Under the pieces are notes generated by a model that searched no databases, was not told where the DNA came from, and worked only from the letters and a program-made list of their open reading frames with translations. This document shows positions 30,701 through 42,460 of a stretch of DNA of 64,000 bases, piece by piece. The number at the start of each line of letters is the position of its first letter. Position 1 is the stretch's first letter. The position numbers and the translations under genes are program-made. Source of the DNA: Thecaphora thlaspeos (taxonomy: Eukaryota; Basidiomycota; Ustilaginomycetes; Urocystidales; Glomosporiaceae); the NCBI GenBank assembly GCA_900291925.1, contig UWYS01000012.1:1-64000 (forward strand), in the 5' to 3' direction.

Positions 30701-33700
30701 TCGGCGATGAAATCGGCGACGAGCGTCAGCGCCGACATGTACTCGCGCTCAGCGTTGTTGCTTTTGCTGAAGAGCGAGTCGACCAGGCTCCGGCTGAAGC
30801 TGCCTTCGCACTGCGAGCGCAGCACGTCGACCAGCTCCGGGCGCGATGTCCCCTCGACGCCAATCCAGTTCTGGCCCCGGCCCTCTCGCTTCTCGCGCAG
30901 CGTCTTGTGCCGCAAGTCGGCAGAGACAAACGGCGGGCTGTGTTCCGAGGCTGCCGACGAGCTCGACGGCACGCTGCTCGATGACATCGACGAGGGTCCA
31001 CCGCCCGGCGCCTTCTTGCCAGCGACGGCCAGCCTAGAGCGAGCAGGGCCAGGCTCCGAATCCTCCGACGAGGGTATCCCCGATTGGCGCGCAAGCAGCG
31101 ACGACGAGGGGGCCTTAAGCGATCGTCCAACCGCGCTCGGCGCCTTCAGCCCTCCGGTCCCGGGCCGACCAAGCGTGGATGCCCTCGGTGAAGCCGGGGT
31201 CGGCAACTCAGCCCGTGCAGCCGACAGGGCGTTGCTCGCATGCGCGGTCGACACCGGGCTACTGGTGTTGCTGCTGCTGTTGCCGCTACGGCCCAGGCTG
31301 GCGACGGAAGCGGCGGCCCCTGGTCGAGCGCCACCAGGTCTCGCCAGTCCGGGCCTTGCAGCTGCCGAAGCGGCGGCGGCGGCGGGAACCGCACGCGCCG
31401 GTGCCGCTGCCGGCTGAAGCGACGCCGCCTGAGCTTTGGCCGCGTCGATGAGCGGGACGACCGTGTTGCGCGAGGCCGCCTTCAGCTGGTTGGCCTGCTC
31501 GAGCACGAACTTGTAGCCGGCGCGCAGGACGATGTAGGGAAGCGCCGACTGGGCCGCCTTGCGCACGGCGGCAAGCTTGTCGTCGAGGGATTGGACGGCC
31601 GGGAGCGCGAGACCGGCGAGGTCCATGCCCTTTTCCGGCATGTGCCCTTCGAACCACGCGCCGAGCCAGGCGAAGAGCTCCTGACGCAGCATCGGGTTGG
31701 CGATCTTGCTGCTTTCGAGCACGCTGCAGAAGCCCGGGATCATCGGAACGACGCCGATCTGCTCGGCGATAGCGGTCAGGGCGGCGGTCGCCGAGACGCG
31801 AACGGGCGCCTTGGCGTCCGAGAGGACTTGAGTGATGGACCCGATGAGGATCCTGGCGTGCGGCTCAAAGTTCTTGTTCATCCCCGTCGCGACTTTGGAG
31901 ACGACGTCGAGCGCAAGCGTCTTGCACATGATGTTGCTGTCGGCGTATCGCAGCTTCAGCGCGGCGGCGAGCTCGCCGAGGTTGCCCTTGAGCCGCGTGT
32001 TGGCCGTGACGATCGCCTGGATCTCCTCGAGCGCTTCTTTGCGCTCCTTCCAGTTGGCATCGCTCATGCGTGCGATCGTCGAGCCGGATACGAGCTTGTC
32101 GAGGTCGACCCGCGGGACCAGCTCATCGAGGAGGTCCTCATCGACCGCTGCGCTGGTCGCGCCCGCGTCGCCGCCACCGCCGCCACCGCCGCCGACCGTC
32201 CCGCCGCCGCTAGCCGCTTCCGGTACCCGGTACTCGTCGCTGAAGCGCGTCGGGGCGGGAGGCGGATTGGCGGCGGCCTTTTCGATCTCGCTCTCGATGG
32301 TGGTGCGCAGCTGCGGGTTGAGGTCGCCGAGGAAGCTATTGAGCGTGGTCCCGAGAAAACGGGCCAGCGTCCCAATCGCCCTTGTCGCGTTGGTGCGAAC
32401 GCCAGCGTTGGCTGACTTGAGGCAGTTGACGAGGTAGCCGATCAGTCCGCGCACGTCGACACCCTGCGTCCCGAACTCGAGCAGGCTCTGGTCGACCCAG
32501 AGGATCGAGTCGGCGATCGCCTTGGGCGCCTTGAGTCCTGCCAACGGGCCCAGCGCCTGGTTGAGCAGGAAGCCGTACGACGTCTTTTCGGCGTACAGCC
32601 CCAGCGTCTCGGCGGCGGGTCCCTTTAGCTTGATGTCGCCGAGCTTATCAACAAGCGGCTGCACCGAGAGCGCGACTGTCGGTCGTCCAAAGCTCGGCGA
32701 ACCCTCGGTCAGCTTTCGCAGCGCTTTGTACACCTCGGCGAGCACTTGGAAATTGCTCTCTTTCCACCCCGGCTTCTTGCCAAGCGCCCGGACGATGAGC
32801 TCCGACTCCACCTCGTCCACTTCTCGCTCGAGCCAGGCGTTGAAGTCGGCCATGCCAGCCAGTCGGTCCTTCCACACGCTGCTGGCCAGCTGAGCAGCGA
32901 CGCCTTCCGGGATCAGCTCGGCGGCCCGCGCCTCGGCGTCGTCGGGATGGAACTTGAACTTGACCGGGTCCGTCGCCGACGCCGGCCCTCCCTTTCCCTT
33001 CGCGGGACCAGCACGTCCCCCTGCGCCTGCGCCCGAGGGCCCAGCAGCAGCCCGCTTAACTGCAGAGGGAGCGGGGGCGGCTGGGGCGGCGGCCGGCTTG
33101 CGAGCAACAGCTGCTCGTCGCGGCGGCGCTCTAGCGGCCAGTGGCGGAGCTGCGACAGTGGGGGCGGCCGCGCGAGGTGCAGCTCGAGGTGCAGCTCGAG
33201 CAGGTGCGGGCGCCGCGGCCTTTTTGGGCGGCCCTGCGGTGGCCATCTTGGTCTTGACCTCGGCCACCTTGTACTCGTCCTGGACCTTGGCCTTCTTGAT
33301 GTCATCAAGCGGCTCGAGGAAGGCGTTCATTGGCCGCTCGCCGATCAGCTTCATCAGCGTCCCAAGCCCCGCCGTGCCGGCGTCGCGGACGTCGGGCGAG
33401 CCGTCGCCTATGGCGGCGACGAGCGCATCGCCGACCGGCTTGATGTCGCCCTTGGCCGGCGGCGTCCGCGTGGTCCGGAGGCAGCGCACCAGGAAACGGA
33501 TCGACTCTGTCTTGACCGACGGATTCTTGTGCTTAATCCCGTTGAGGATCGACTCGAGGATGTCGGAGAACGAGACCGTCTGAAAGACGGCGTCGAGCGT
33601 CTTGGCGAGCACCTCGACCGTCGAGGCCTTCTTCTCCTTGAGCTTCTCGATGATCGGCGGGACGACCTTCTCCTTGTAGCGGGCGAAACTTTCGCGCAGG

Positions 33701-34879
33701 CCCTTGGCCATCGCCTCGATGCACTGGCACGACGCGAGGACAACGTTGATGTTGGCGTCCTTGGTGATCTTGTGGGCCAGGGCATCGGCGAGACCATCGA
33801 AGCGCGAGCTGGGCTTGAACTTGAGCGAAGCGCTCATCACCTTGAGGACCGCCTCGAGCGCGTCCTTGCGCTCCTGCCACTTTTTTGAGGCGAGCAACTC
33901 GTCGAGGTTCTCTGGGAAGTCGCGGCTGCCAAATACGTCGACGGGGTCCGCCAGATCGTAGGGGTCGATGTCGTCATCCTCTTCCACCGCACCGCCGTCG
34001 TCACCACCCGCATCGCCGCCGGTGTCGGACTCCGCGACCGACGGCGCTGCTTCGGCGGCCGCCCTCTGCGAGATGAGGAAGCGCGTTGGCGCCGACTTGC
34101 TCTCGATCGTTTCAAACTGCTGTCGCAGCTCCTTGGCCTGGATCTCCTTGAGCGCCGAGAGAGTAGGCTCGATCGCGGCGCCAATGCAACGATAGAGCTC
34201 TTGTGCCAGCAGCGCACCCTCTGCTCGGACCGTTTTGTCGGAGTGGGCAAAGATGTCGGGGAGCTTCTTGAGGATCTGGTTGGGCTTGACCTGCTTGTGG
34301 CCAAAGTCGCGCGTGAGGTCCTTGAGCGCCGCAACGCACCCGACGACGACCTTCGGCTGCTTTGCCTTGAGGCCGGCTATTAGATCGGCCGTCAGCGCCT
34401 CGCAGCCCATCACGTCTTCGTTTTCGGCATACAGCATGACGAGCTCGTGGCCGAGCTTCCGTGTTCCCGCCCTCGTCGAGCCGAGGCACTTTTCCACCAG
34501 CGACGAGACGACGACCTCGCGTGTTCTGTGAGCGGCCAGGGAGATCAGTAGGAAGGAGAGCAGGAAAAGACGAGGATGAGCTCGGACGTCGGCTGCTGTA
34601 GATTCGCCTCTCGCACGGGGGTCGCGCTCACCTTCCAGCCGGGCGGCCACCAAACTCTACAAAGGCCCTGGCCGCATCGACGCCCTTTTCCTGTGCGACT
34701 GCGTTGCTATCGACGACCATCGCGCGGACGGCTTCCGGGTTGCGCGTATATGTGTTGAAGATGGGATCCGACTCGGACGAGGTGCGCGCGAACGCTTTGA
34801 CGAGCTCCTCGTACTCGGCGACCCGAGCCTTCCACGCGGGGACGCCGGCAGGCGCCCCCTCGGGGAACTCGCTGTCCAT
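27708..34879 (-). CDS. STU2: XMAP215/Dis1/Stu2 microtubule polymerase
   Basis: Four exons: 34632-34879, 28289-34525, 28077-28165 and 27708-27991; 2285 residues. The second intron has the donor GTGATT; the others are GTGAG. TOG-type HEAT arrays are visible as five blocks. TOG1 starts at [14 protein letters not shown]2 follows [17 protein letters not shown]3 is around [20 protein letters not shown]4 around [18 protein letters not shown]5 follows the long Ser/Pro linker at about residues 1400-1640 ([14 protein letters not shown]). An Ala/Pro/Arg-rich linker (about 530-620) separates TOG2 and TOG3. The C-terminal helical domain resembles the TACC/Msps-binding end of animal proteins. It adds tubulin at microtubule plus ends. 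Yeasts have two TOGs, animals five; this protein has the animal-like set. TOG1 may begin in a further upstream exon. Confidence 0.95.
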
Positions 34880-35868
34880 GCTGGCGATGGGCCGCTGCGG
34901 TGGCGGTGGTTTACTGGACGAGGGATATTGAGGCTGTTACGGATGAGCAATTAGACAGGTTGTACGGGCGGAGGGCGGAGGATCAAGGGTTAGGATGAGC
35001 TGGTCCGGCCGAGCGACGTTCCTGATGTCAAGGGGAGAGAGGGAGACGGTACTTGAGGGATGGCCAGGTGGACGAGGTCGCTGTTATCGTCCGTTGCTGG
35101 AACAGGGTTCGGAAGAGGGGGTTCGCGCCGTGAAAAGGAGTTTGATGGAGAGAGGAGGTGAGGTGTCGTTGGAGGAGGTGTGGATGGTGAAGGTGTTGGT
35201 CTGACCCGCTTGTGGTGCGCCGGGCATGAGGGTGCGGGTGCGGGTGCAGGCTGCCTCTGCCTCTGCCTCTGTGTCCGCCTCTGCTCCCACCCGATTTCGG
35301 GCAAGCGCTCCCTCGCTCCCTCGCTCGACTCGACTCGACTCCACACGGTTTCCCTGGAAAAGAAAGCACGCGCGCGCCTTGCTTGCATTGTCTGTCTGTG
35401 TTGTGGCTTCCCTCACGCCCACGGGGCCGGGGCGCAGGCGCGCGCGCGTCAGCGAGCGAGCGAGCAAGAACAACACCGCCGCCGCCTCGCTCGCTTGAGG
35501 AGACACTACTCTCGGCTCTGTCCCAACGGGGCATTATGCAAGATTGGATCTCAGGCTGACGATTCTTCTTCGCCAGCTCGCTTTGCTCCCCCTCTTTCCA
35601 GGCTGGAATGGGCTAGCCTGAAAGTGTGCCGTGGTCTTATGAGGGAGGTTGCGGCTTGGTGTAGGCATCACGGGCAGCTGAATGTCGGGGCTGTCTCCAT
35701 CCGATAATTAGGTCTCATTTTGTGCCCCTCGTGAGCTGCTAGGCTGGAATGGAGCGTTGCAAATAGAGACCGCCTACATCCAAATCTCACTGCGCACGTT
35801 TCTTTGCGCAATTTCCTCTAATTATTTAAACGTTATATATTATTATTGGCAACCACCCTTCATAAATA
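34880..35868. other. Intergenic, XMAP215 promoter and tRNA upstream
   Basis: Rich in CTCG/CTC repeats (35300-35345) and GCGC. On the minus strand, around 35040-35075, a short open segment (ATDDNSDLVHLAIPQ then GTACC) might be an upstream exon of XMAP215. No independent gene supported. Confidence 0.5.
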
Positions 35869-35994
35869 GGCAACCTGTCCGAGTGGTTAAGGAGTGAGTC
35901 TAGAAACTAAGGCTTTCAGCCTGCTCGTTAGCGTGGTCTCCACGTTGTGAACTCATGGGCTTTGCCTGCACAGGTTCGAATCCTGTGGTTGTCG
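35869..35994 (+). tRNA. tRNA-Ser(AGA) with 44 nt intron
   Basis: Acceptor stem GGCAACC pairs with GGTTGTC, discriminator G. The A box (TGTCCGAGTGG, 35876-35886) and B box (GGTTCGAATCC, 35973-35983) are clear. Anticodon stem TGAGT/ACTCA encloses loop CTAGAA(A) with anticodon AGA at 35902-35904. A 44 nt intron follows position 37 (35906-35949), the canonical place. A long variable arm (TGGGCTTTGCCT) marks it as serine. Removing the intron leaves a normal 82 nt class II tRNA resembling yeast tRNA-Ser(AGA). Confidence 0.95.
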
Positions 35995-36035
35995 CGATCC
36001 ATCGGTATTGCACCTTCGGTTGGAGGTTTCGTTAA

Positions 36036-36042
36036 TTTTTTT
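36036..36042 (+). terminator. Pol III terminator of tRNA-Ser
   Basis: A run of seven T on the transcribed sense strand 42 nt past the tRNA end, the first good T-stretch downstream. A second T7 at about 36052-36058 may serve as backup. Confidence 0.7.
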
Positions 36043-36571
36043 GCATCCCTATTTTTTTGACCCTCACCACACCCGAAGTCCACGTTGGCTGTGACGTTCA
36101 ATATGCTTTTGCTTCCTGATGGATATCAGGGGACCGTTCGTCTGGCAAGTTGCGATCCTGCGATCCTCTACTCATGATGCTGCTGTGCGTTTTGTACTGT
36201 AGTGCGTCGTCAACGACAAGGGGCAAAACGAGGGCGCGAAGGTGGTGCGAAGTCGTGGTACGGAGCCGCTCGAGATATTCCAGAGTCGCGGCGGCGGCGC
36301 CATTCTTGCCTCTGCCGAATCGCATCCCTCTCGCACCGGAGAGTACCTGCTCAGTTGGCGTGTATCGGATGAAAAGTTTGTACAGGTTTCAATATTCCGT
36401 GTCGATCCATAGGCAGACAATGCAGAGGAAACAAGGTGAAAGAAGGAGGAAAGGGAAAAGGAAGCGGGGCATTCGTCCATGTCTTTTCCATCGTCTGGCC
36501 CATCCAAAACCCCTCTTCCTGCCCAGTCTGGGTGAACGTTTCTCACTCTTCCCCTTATCCTTTCCTCTTCC
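36043..36571. other. Intergenic between tRNA-Ser and DPM1
   Basis: 3' region of DPM1 on the minus strand. No gene seen. Confidence 0.5.
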
Positions 36572-37605
36572 TTAGAAGAGCATGGGATAGACGACGATGC
36601 TCCAGATATAGAGCGCCACGATGAGGAAAAGCAGAAGGACGAGGAGGATGTTGAGCGTGCCGAACTTGTAGCGGTACAGCTCGGCGAGCTGCTCGAGGTA
36701 CTTGATCATGACCTTGGAGTCGAGCTTGCTCTCCCCCTCCTGTCGCAGACCGAAGCTGAACGGTACCTCGGCGATACCGTTGGCAGGGATGTGCGCCTTG
36801 ACGAGCAGGTCAAGCGCAATCTTGAAGCCTGAGGCGTTGATTGGTCCGGCTAGCTCGAACTGTTGCACGGTCAGCGTCAGAAAGGGGCGGGGGGAAAAGG
36901 GGGGAACAGAGAAGGGCGAGCAGAGAGGGATCAGACGAATATCCGACTTGCAATCGCTCTGTCCTATCAGGATGGGACGCCTTCGAGGGAGCCACGGCTT
37001 ACCTTCTGCTTTGTGATGCCAAAGAAGCCGGACATGGGATCGCTCGCAGGCGTCAGGGGGAGCGCCAGCATCCTAGCGCCGGACGAGATGACCCTTCGAT
37101 GGAGCGGCCAATCCTTGTCCATCTCTACGCCCTCTGCGTATCTCGTTCCGAGGACAAAGGGTTTTTGCTCGTTGAGCGCCAAGAAGAGCGAGGGTACCGT
37201 CTCGGGAGGATGCTGTAGGTCGGCGTCCATACACAGCATCCTCTGACCCTTCGCCTCCCTGAATCCCCTCACCACCGCCGAGCTCAGACCCCTCTCCGTC
37301 GTACGGACCACGATGCGTACGTTGTAGCCCTCGGACTGCAGCGTCGAGACCGTCTCTTCGGATCCATCGCGTGAGTTGTCATCGACAATGACTACCTCGG
37401 CGTCCTTGAACTCGGAGCTGGACGGGTGCGAGGCAAAGGCCTGGAAGAGTCGAGAGACGAGCGGTTGAAGGTTGGCATTCTCGCGAAACGCAGGGACAAT
37501 GACGGAGCAGCTGCCCGAAGAGGAGGAAGAGGGGTCGAGACATGCGACAGACTGATGGCGGCGTGGTTTGGCGGTGGAGGAGGACATGTCGACGGCGTAG
37601 GACAT
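36572..37605 (-). CDS. DPM1: Dolichol-phosphate mannosyltransferase
   Basis: Two exons, 37003-37605 and 36572-36859, with a 143 bp intron; 296 residues. A GT2 glycosyltransferase: VIVPAFRENANL at the N-terminus, VVIVDDNSRDGS (nucleotide/metal-binding DDxS), CMDADLQHPPE (the DxD-like motif) and FVLGTRYAEGVEMDKDWP. After the catalytic domain the protein keeps a hydrophobic C-terminal anchor (FGTLNILLVLLLFLIVALYI). That is the single-subunit yeast-type arrangement, which does not need Dpm2/Dpm3. It makes Dol-P-Man on the cytosolic face of the ER for N-glycans, O-mannosylation and GPI anchors. The start at 37605 is the first ATG after the CA-rich leader; a second Met lies six residues later. Confidence 0.95.
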
Positions 37606-38379
37606 AGGTGTGGTGCTGCTGGTGGCTCCGTGAGGTGGTGGTGGTAGTGATGATGGAGGGAAGACGCGAGTGGTGGCCTCGATGAAGGGCGGTCGGGAAT
37701 GGGGGAAGAAGGGGCGAGAGGCAAACAAGGGCAGCAGCAGCACGCGGGGTCCTAGCGTTGACCCTCGTGTCTTTCGCTCGGCAACGAGGCAAAGCTTCGC
37801 AGCAGGCACGTCGTCTGGCCTGGCCTGTGCACGCGGTGACCCGCCGCGGCGGCTTGCTTCCCGCGCCGCAGCTAGGCCAGCCGGCAGTTGGTCGGGATCC
37901 CGCCATGCCCTTCCCTTTGTCGACTTCCGCCGAAGACTTCTCGCTCCATCGCTCGCACACACACACACACACACACACCGCCTCGCCACACAATCTCACA
38001 AAGGACCGACTGGTTTAGATGCCTTTTCGATCAGATTCACTTTGATCGCGATGGCCCACTAAAACCCCGCCAGCCCCTCTCGGAGAGCTAAGGCGCGGGA
38101 GGGGGCAGGGACAGAATTTTGGGGCGCCGAGCATGACGCCTACGCCCTACAAGACAGCCACGTCACCGAGCCAAGAGATGCCTGACAGGAGCCGGTGCAG
38201 CACAGATGGGCGGTTGAGCGAAGCACAGGGGCGTCGTTGTTGAGAAAGTCAAGGGAAAGGGGGATGGGCGAGGGTTGGGGGAGATAGCTGTACACGAGGG
38301 AGAGGTAGAGGTAGTGGCAGAGAGGGGGAAAGGAAGGGACGAGAAGAGAAGCGGGGGGCAGTGGCACTGACCGCGCGCC
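37606..38379. other. Intergenic, DPM1 promoter
   Basis: Contains a (CA)n microsatellite at about 37956-37978. No gene. Confidence 0.55.
37956..37978. repeat. (CA)n microsatellite
   Basis: A CA dinucleotide run of about 11 units upstream of DPM1. Confidence 0.9.
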
Positions 38380-41270
38380 CTAAAGCTTCTGGCCGAGCGC
38401 CTGAAACTGCTGCGCCCTGCCGCGGCCGCGGCCTCGTCCCCTCGTCGGTCCGCCGCCGCGACGCTCGCGCCTCCCTGATTGGCCGGCGTCGCGGTCGCGG
38501 TCGCCGCCGCCGCCCGCGCGCTGGTCCTTGCCCTCGCCCAGCTTGACGTCGAGCAGGCGCTCGTTCTGCTCGAGCATCGTGTTGGCGCGCTCGGCCAGCG
38601 TCTGCGAGAGCTGCTGCACCTTTGTCAGCTCGAGCCTGTGGAAGACGATTACGCCCGCCGTCGGGTCGAGCGACGCGGCCAGCTCCTCGTTGTAGATCAT
38701 CTTGCTGACCATCGAGCGCACCACCTTGGCCTCGACGTCGAACGTCGCCGCGAGGTGGCCGAACGAGACGGTGTCGTAGTAGGACGAGTAGCTGAACAGG
38801 TAGGTCCGCAGCCCTTCCTCCTGGATCCGCCGGGCCAGCATCTCCTTGACCTCGTCGGCGCCCGGCATCAGCTTCCAGATCTTGATATCGCGGATCAGCT
38901 CGATGCAGCCCTTGCAGTCGCCGTTCTGGAGCGCCTTGCTCGCCTGCATGATGTGGTCGCGCGTGTTCTCTGGCGGTCCCGAAAACACCTGGCGGTCGGT
39001 GTAGTCGAGCATGCGGCGGAACGGCCGCGAGATGATCCGCTTGCGCAGCTCCGGGTCGTTGCCGGCGAACGCCATGTTGGGAACCTCGAGCAGCATCGAC
39101 GAGACGAGGTAGATGCACTCGAGCAGCTCGAGGTTGATGTGCATGTGGAAGGGGAGCTGGCGCTGGCGGTCGAGCTTCTCCTGTTCCGGGGTGAGGGTGC
39201 TGTACTGGTTCTGCTTCTGGACGCCCTGGGCGAGCAGCTCCTTGACGCGGCCCGTCCCGAAGATCTCCTGGAGCGCGGTCTGCGACTCGCGGATCAGGCC
39301 GACGCGGAAGGCGCAAATGCCGATCTGGATGACGACGCGGTTGTAAAGGATCTGGGTCGCGGCGTCGGCCATCTGCACCGAATCCTGGAGGTGACTCATC
39401 AGGAACATGTCGCGCGCGACGTGGTACTCGGCGTGGAGGGCGTGGTGGTAGATGTGTGAGAGCATCGCGCGCGTCCGAGCACGCTCACTCGCCGCGCTAG
39501 CCGCGCCCGTCGCCTTGTAGAGGTAGGTGCAGAGCGAGCGGATCAGGAGCGTCGGGCCGTCGGCCTCCTGGACCCGGGCGGACGAGGGGAAGAGGGCGCT
39601 CTTGATCGGGACCAACGTCTGGGCCAGGTTCGACTCGAGCGCGCGAATGATGATGTCCTGCTTGGGGTAGACGTGCTCGAGGCGGCACATCGTGCAGCGG
39701 CTCAGCGCGTCCTCCTGCTGGGTGCTCTCGAAGTAAGCCTGACCAATGACGATCGTCTCGTAGAGGTTCTTTTCCTCGCAGAGGCGGTCGACGTACTCGG
39801 TCGTGTGCGGGTCAATGTTCTGGAGGCTCTTTGTGAACTCGTCGTCGAGGCGGTCGATGAAGCTGATGACGCTGCCGCGGACCGCGACCGTCGCGCCCTC
39901 GCCGCCGACGTTGGGCTGGCGCTCGACCTCGTCGTCGTAGTCGGCCGTCTCCTCGCGGATGAGGTAGGCCTGGTTGGCGACGAGCGTACTCAGCAGCTCG
40001 TTGACCTCCTTGCGCGCGTTTCCCCACATCTCGATCGGCATGTAGGCGTTTGCCGACGAGTTGTAGTCGAAGCGCGCCGCGACCAGCGCGAGCAGGACGC
40101 GGATCTTCTTGTAGGGGGTGTCGGCGACGCCGCTGAGGTCCGAGAGCTTGCGGATCTGCTCGCCCTTGTCGGTGCTCTTCTTGCCGCGCGCCTCGAGGAT
40201 CGCGGCGAGGCTGGTGAACAGACCCTCCGAGGTGAAGATCTCGGTGCGTCCGCCGCGGCCGACAGTCTGGAAGTCGTCGATGTCCTCCTCGGCCGCTTCG
40301 GCGCGCTGCTTCTTGGGCTTGGCGGCGGCCTCGGCGGCGGCAGTGACGCCGGCGGCCGTGTTGGCCTCGGCCTCGAAAGCGTCCGGATCGGAGCGGAACT
40401 TGGCGACGGCCTCGTCGTTCTCCTTGATCATCTTCTTGATCTTCTGCTTCATGCCGTTCATGGCCTTGGCGTTGGGCGCCTTCATCTTCTTGGCGTCCTT
40501 CTCCTTGGCGATCGACTCGTTGAGGTGGCCCTCGAGCTGCGAGATGGCCTTGATGTAGAACGACGGGACAGGCTCGTTGATGTTGCGCTGCCTCTCGACG
40601 AGGCGGTTGAGGCCGTCGAACTCTGCGTTAGGGTTTAGGAGAGCAGGGGGGAGCGTACCACAAGGGCGTCAGTCTCAGTCATCGGCAGTGTCCGGGAGCA
40701 AGCGGACTGATGGCGCTTGTGCATCTAGAGGAAGGGCGGTGGTGACAACAGCCCTGCAGACCGACATCCGCCCTCTTGCGTCTGCCACCAAAAGCCGTCT
40801 CATATCAAACAGTGGCGGCACTTACCCTTGGAGATGGTGACCCAGTCGTCGATCCTCTGGGCGTTGTCAATCGTCTTTACGACGGCCTCCATCTCGTCGA
40901 TCCTCTTGTCCTTTGCGGACTTGATGACCTTCTTGACCTCCTCGCTGTCGCTGTCATCATCGCTGGCGGCGCCCTTCATGAAGCGGGACATGGGCTTCTT
41001 TTCGCCCTTTTTGTCATCATCGTCGTCGTCGTCGTCGTCGTCGTCGTCCGAGTCCGAGTCTTTGAGGGACTCTTTGTCGGAGTCGGAGTCATCATCGTCC
41101 GAGTCGCTGTCCGAGTCTGCGCCCTTGAGGAAGCGCGACCTGGGGGCAGACGAGGTGGGCTTGATGGACTGCTGCTGCTTCTGCTCGTCTCCGGACTCGA
41201 GGTCGGAGAGCTCCTCCTCAGACGAGGACGAGTCAGAGTCTGAGTTGGCGCTGGCGAAGAACTTGCTCAT
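38380..41270 (-). CDS. NIP1: eIF3 subunit c
   Basis: Two exons, 40826-41270 and 38380-40622; 895 residues. The N-terminus (MSKFFASANSDSDSSSSEEE...) is a highly acidic Ser/Asp region with long Asp runs and two SRFxKG motifs, which in eIF3c contact eIF1 and eIF5. DDWVTISKEFDGLNRLV spans the splice junction and is conserved in the family. The middle is helical (IEMWGNARKEVNELL, ALSRCTMCRLEHVYPKQDII). The PCI domain near residues 745-840 includes LRTYLFSYSSYYDTVSFGHL. The C-terminus is an Arg/Gly-rich tail (RGRGRGRGR). It is a scaffold of the 43S pre-initiation complex. Length fits yeast Nip1 (812) and human eIF3c (913). Confidence 0.96.
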
Positions 41271-41829
41271 GGTGTCGGCTTGCTGATGTTGGTCGTCGTG
41301 GTGGGACTGCTGCTGCTGCTGCGGTTGTGACGGAGGCGGCGGCGGCGGTGGTGGTGGTGGGTTGCGTCGGGGTCGGATGGACAAACAGCCTAGCTCTCGG
41401 GATGTATGTCAAGCCAAGACTGTTCTGAGACCGTGGAGTTGACGTCTAGGTGGGCGAGGAGTTAGAGTGAGGGGTGGTGGTGATGGTGTCGAAGGACCGG
41501 GCGAGCGTATCGTGGTTGTGCTGCCTCTGACGGGCGTGAGCGGGGGCGAGTGAGTGTGCGTGGTGTGGTGTGTTGCGGCGGCAGCGCCTACGCCTGCGCC
41601 AGCCCATGGCCCAGCGTTGGGCCGTCTGGCGGAAAAGATTCTTTCTCTCTCTCCCTCTCACTCACCCTCTCCCTCTCTCGCGCTCTCTCTCTTGCCTGGC
41701 CCAGCTCACCAGCTCGCCCTCCGGGAGGGGTTTTTTTTCTTTCTTTCTCGTTTTCTTCTTCTCGAGCTTGCCTACCAGCGAGCGCTCTCTTGAAATGAAA
41801 GAGGCACGGTGGGGTCCACTCCAGGATAG

Positions 41830-41849
41830 GTAACTAGTTAACTAGTTAC
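41830..41849. promoter_or_regulatory. Perfect 20 bp palindrome
   Basis: GTAACTAGTT followed by its exact reverse complement. It is AT-rich inside a GC-rich promoter and could bind a dimeric factor or form a hairpin. Function unproved. Confidence 0.5.
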
Positions 41850-41863
41850 AGTACAAAACCATG

Positions 41864-41882
41864 CCCCCCCCCCCCCCCCCCC
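41864..41882. repeat. C19 homopolymer
   Basis: An uninterrupted run of 19 C between the divergent eIF3c and ATP5 genes. Length may be affected by sequencing. Confidence 0.9.
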
Positions 41883-42460
41883 GAATTCAAAATGGTAAAT
41901 ACAAAAGCCTGTCACTTGCAGCCGCCTGTGCCACTCGCTCGCGCGAGAAAGAGAGAGCGTCCTCATGACAGCAAGACCACCACTGCGCTCTGGCGACAGC
42001 TGCAATCCCTATCGAGCGAGCCCTCAAGTTGCGCTTCCGACGAGGACCGGCGACGGCAAAGGGGATGGCGTCGCGTCGCAGGATGCGGGAGCGGCGGACG
42101 AGGGATGGCGAGGCGTAGGCAAGGCAGGGCAGGGCCGAGTCGCGCGCGCCCGGCCTGGCCTGGCCTGTGATCGATGGGCGCCGGTCAGTCGGAGACACGC
42201 TGGGCCAGAGGCCGGGGACGATCGGCGGCGGGCGGGCCGGGCGCGGGCTGGCAGCTCGTCGCCCTCGGTCCCGCGGCGCCTGCTGGTGAGGCAGAGAGTG
42301 GGTGGGAGAGTGGGAGAGTGAGAGAGCATTGGTGAGAGTTCGCAGCACACCTCGACAATCGCAGCGGCCAAGCGACAGAACAGGCTTCCGACTCCACACC
42401 ATCTCATTCACCCTCGTCCTGCCCTATCGTCACTCCCGCAACCACTCACTCTACCCCACC

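Larger units (their letters stand above)
41271..42460. other. Divergent promoter of eIF3c and ATP5
   Basis: A 1.2 kb intergenic region between two divergent housekeeping genes. It contains CT-rich tracts (41640-41690), a 20 bp perfect palindrome and a C19 run. No gene. Confidence 0.6.

Noticed and set aside
35084..35506. Short minus ORF beginning MPGAPQAGQ before XMAP215
   Set aside because: Could be an uORF, but it overlaps other frames and has no supporting structure.
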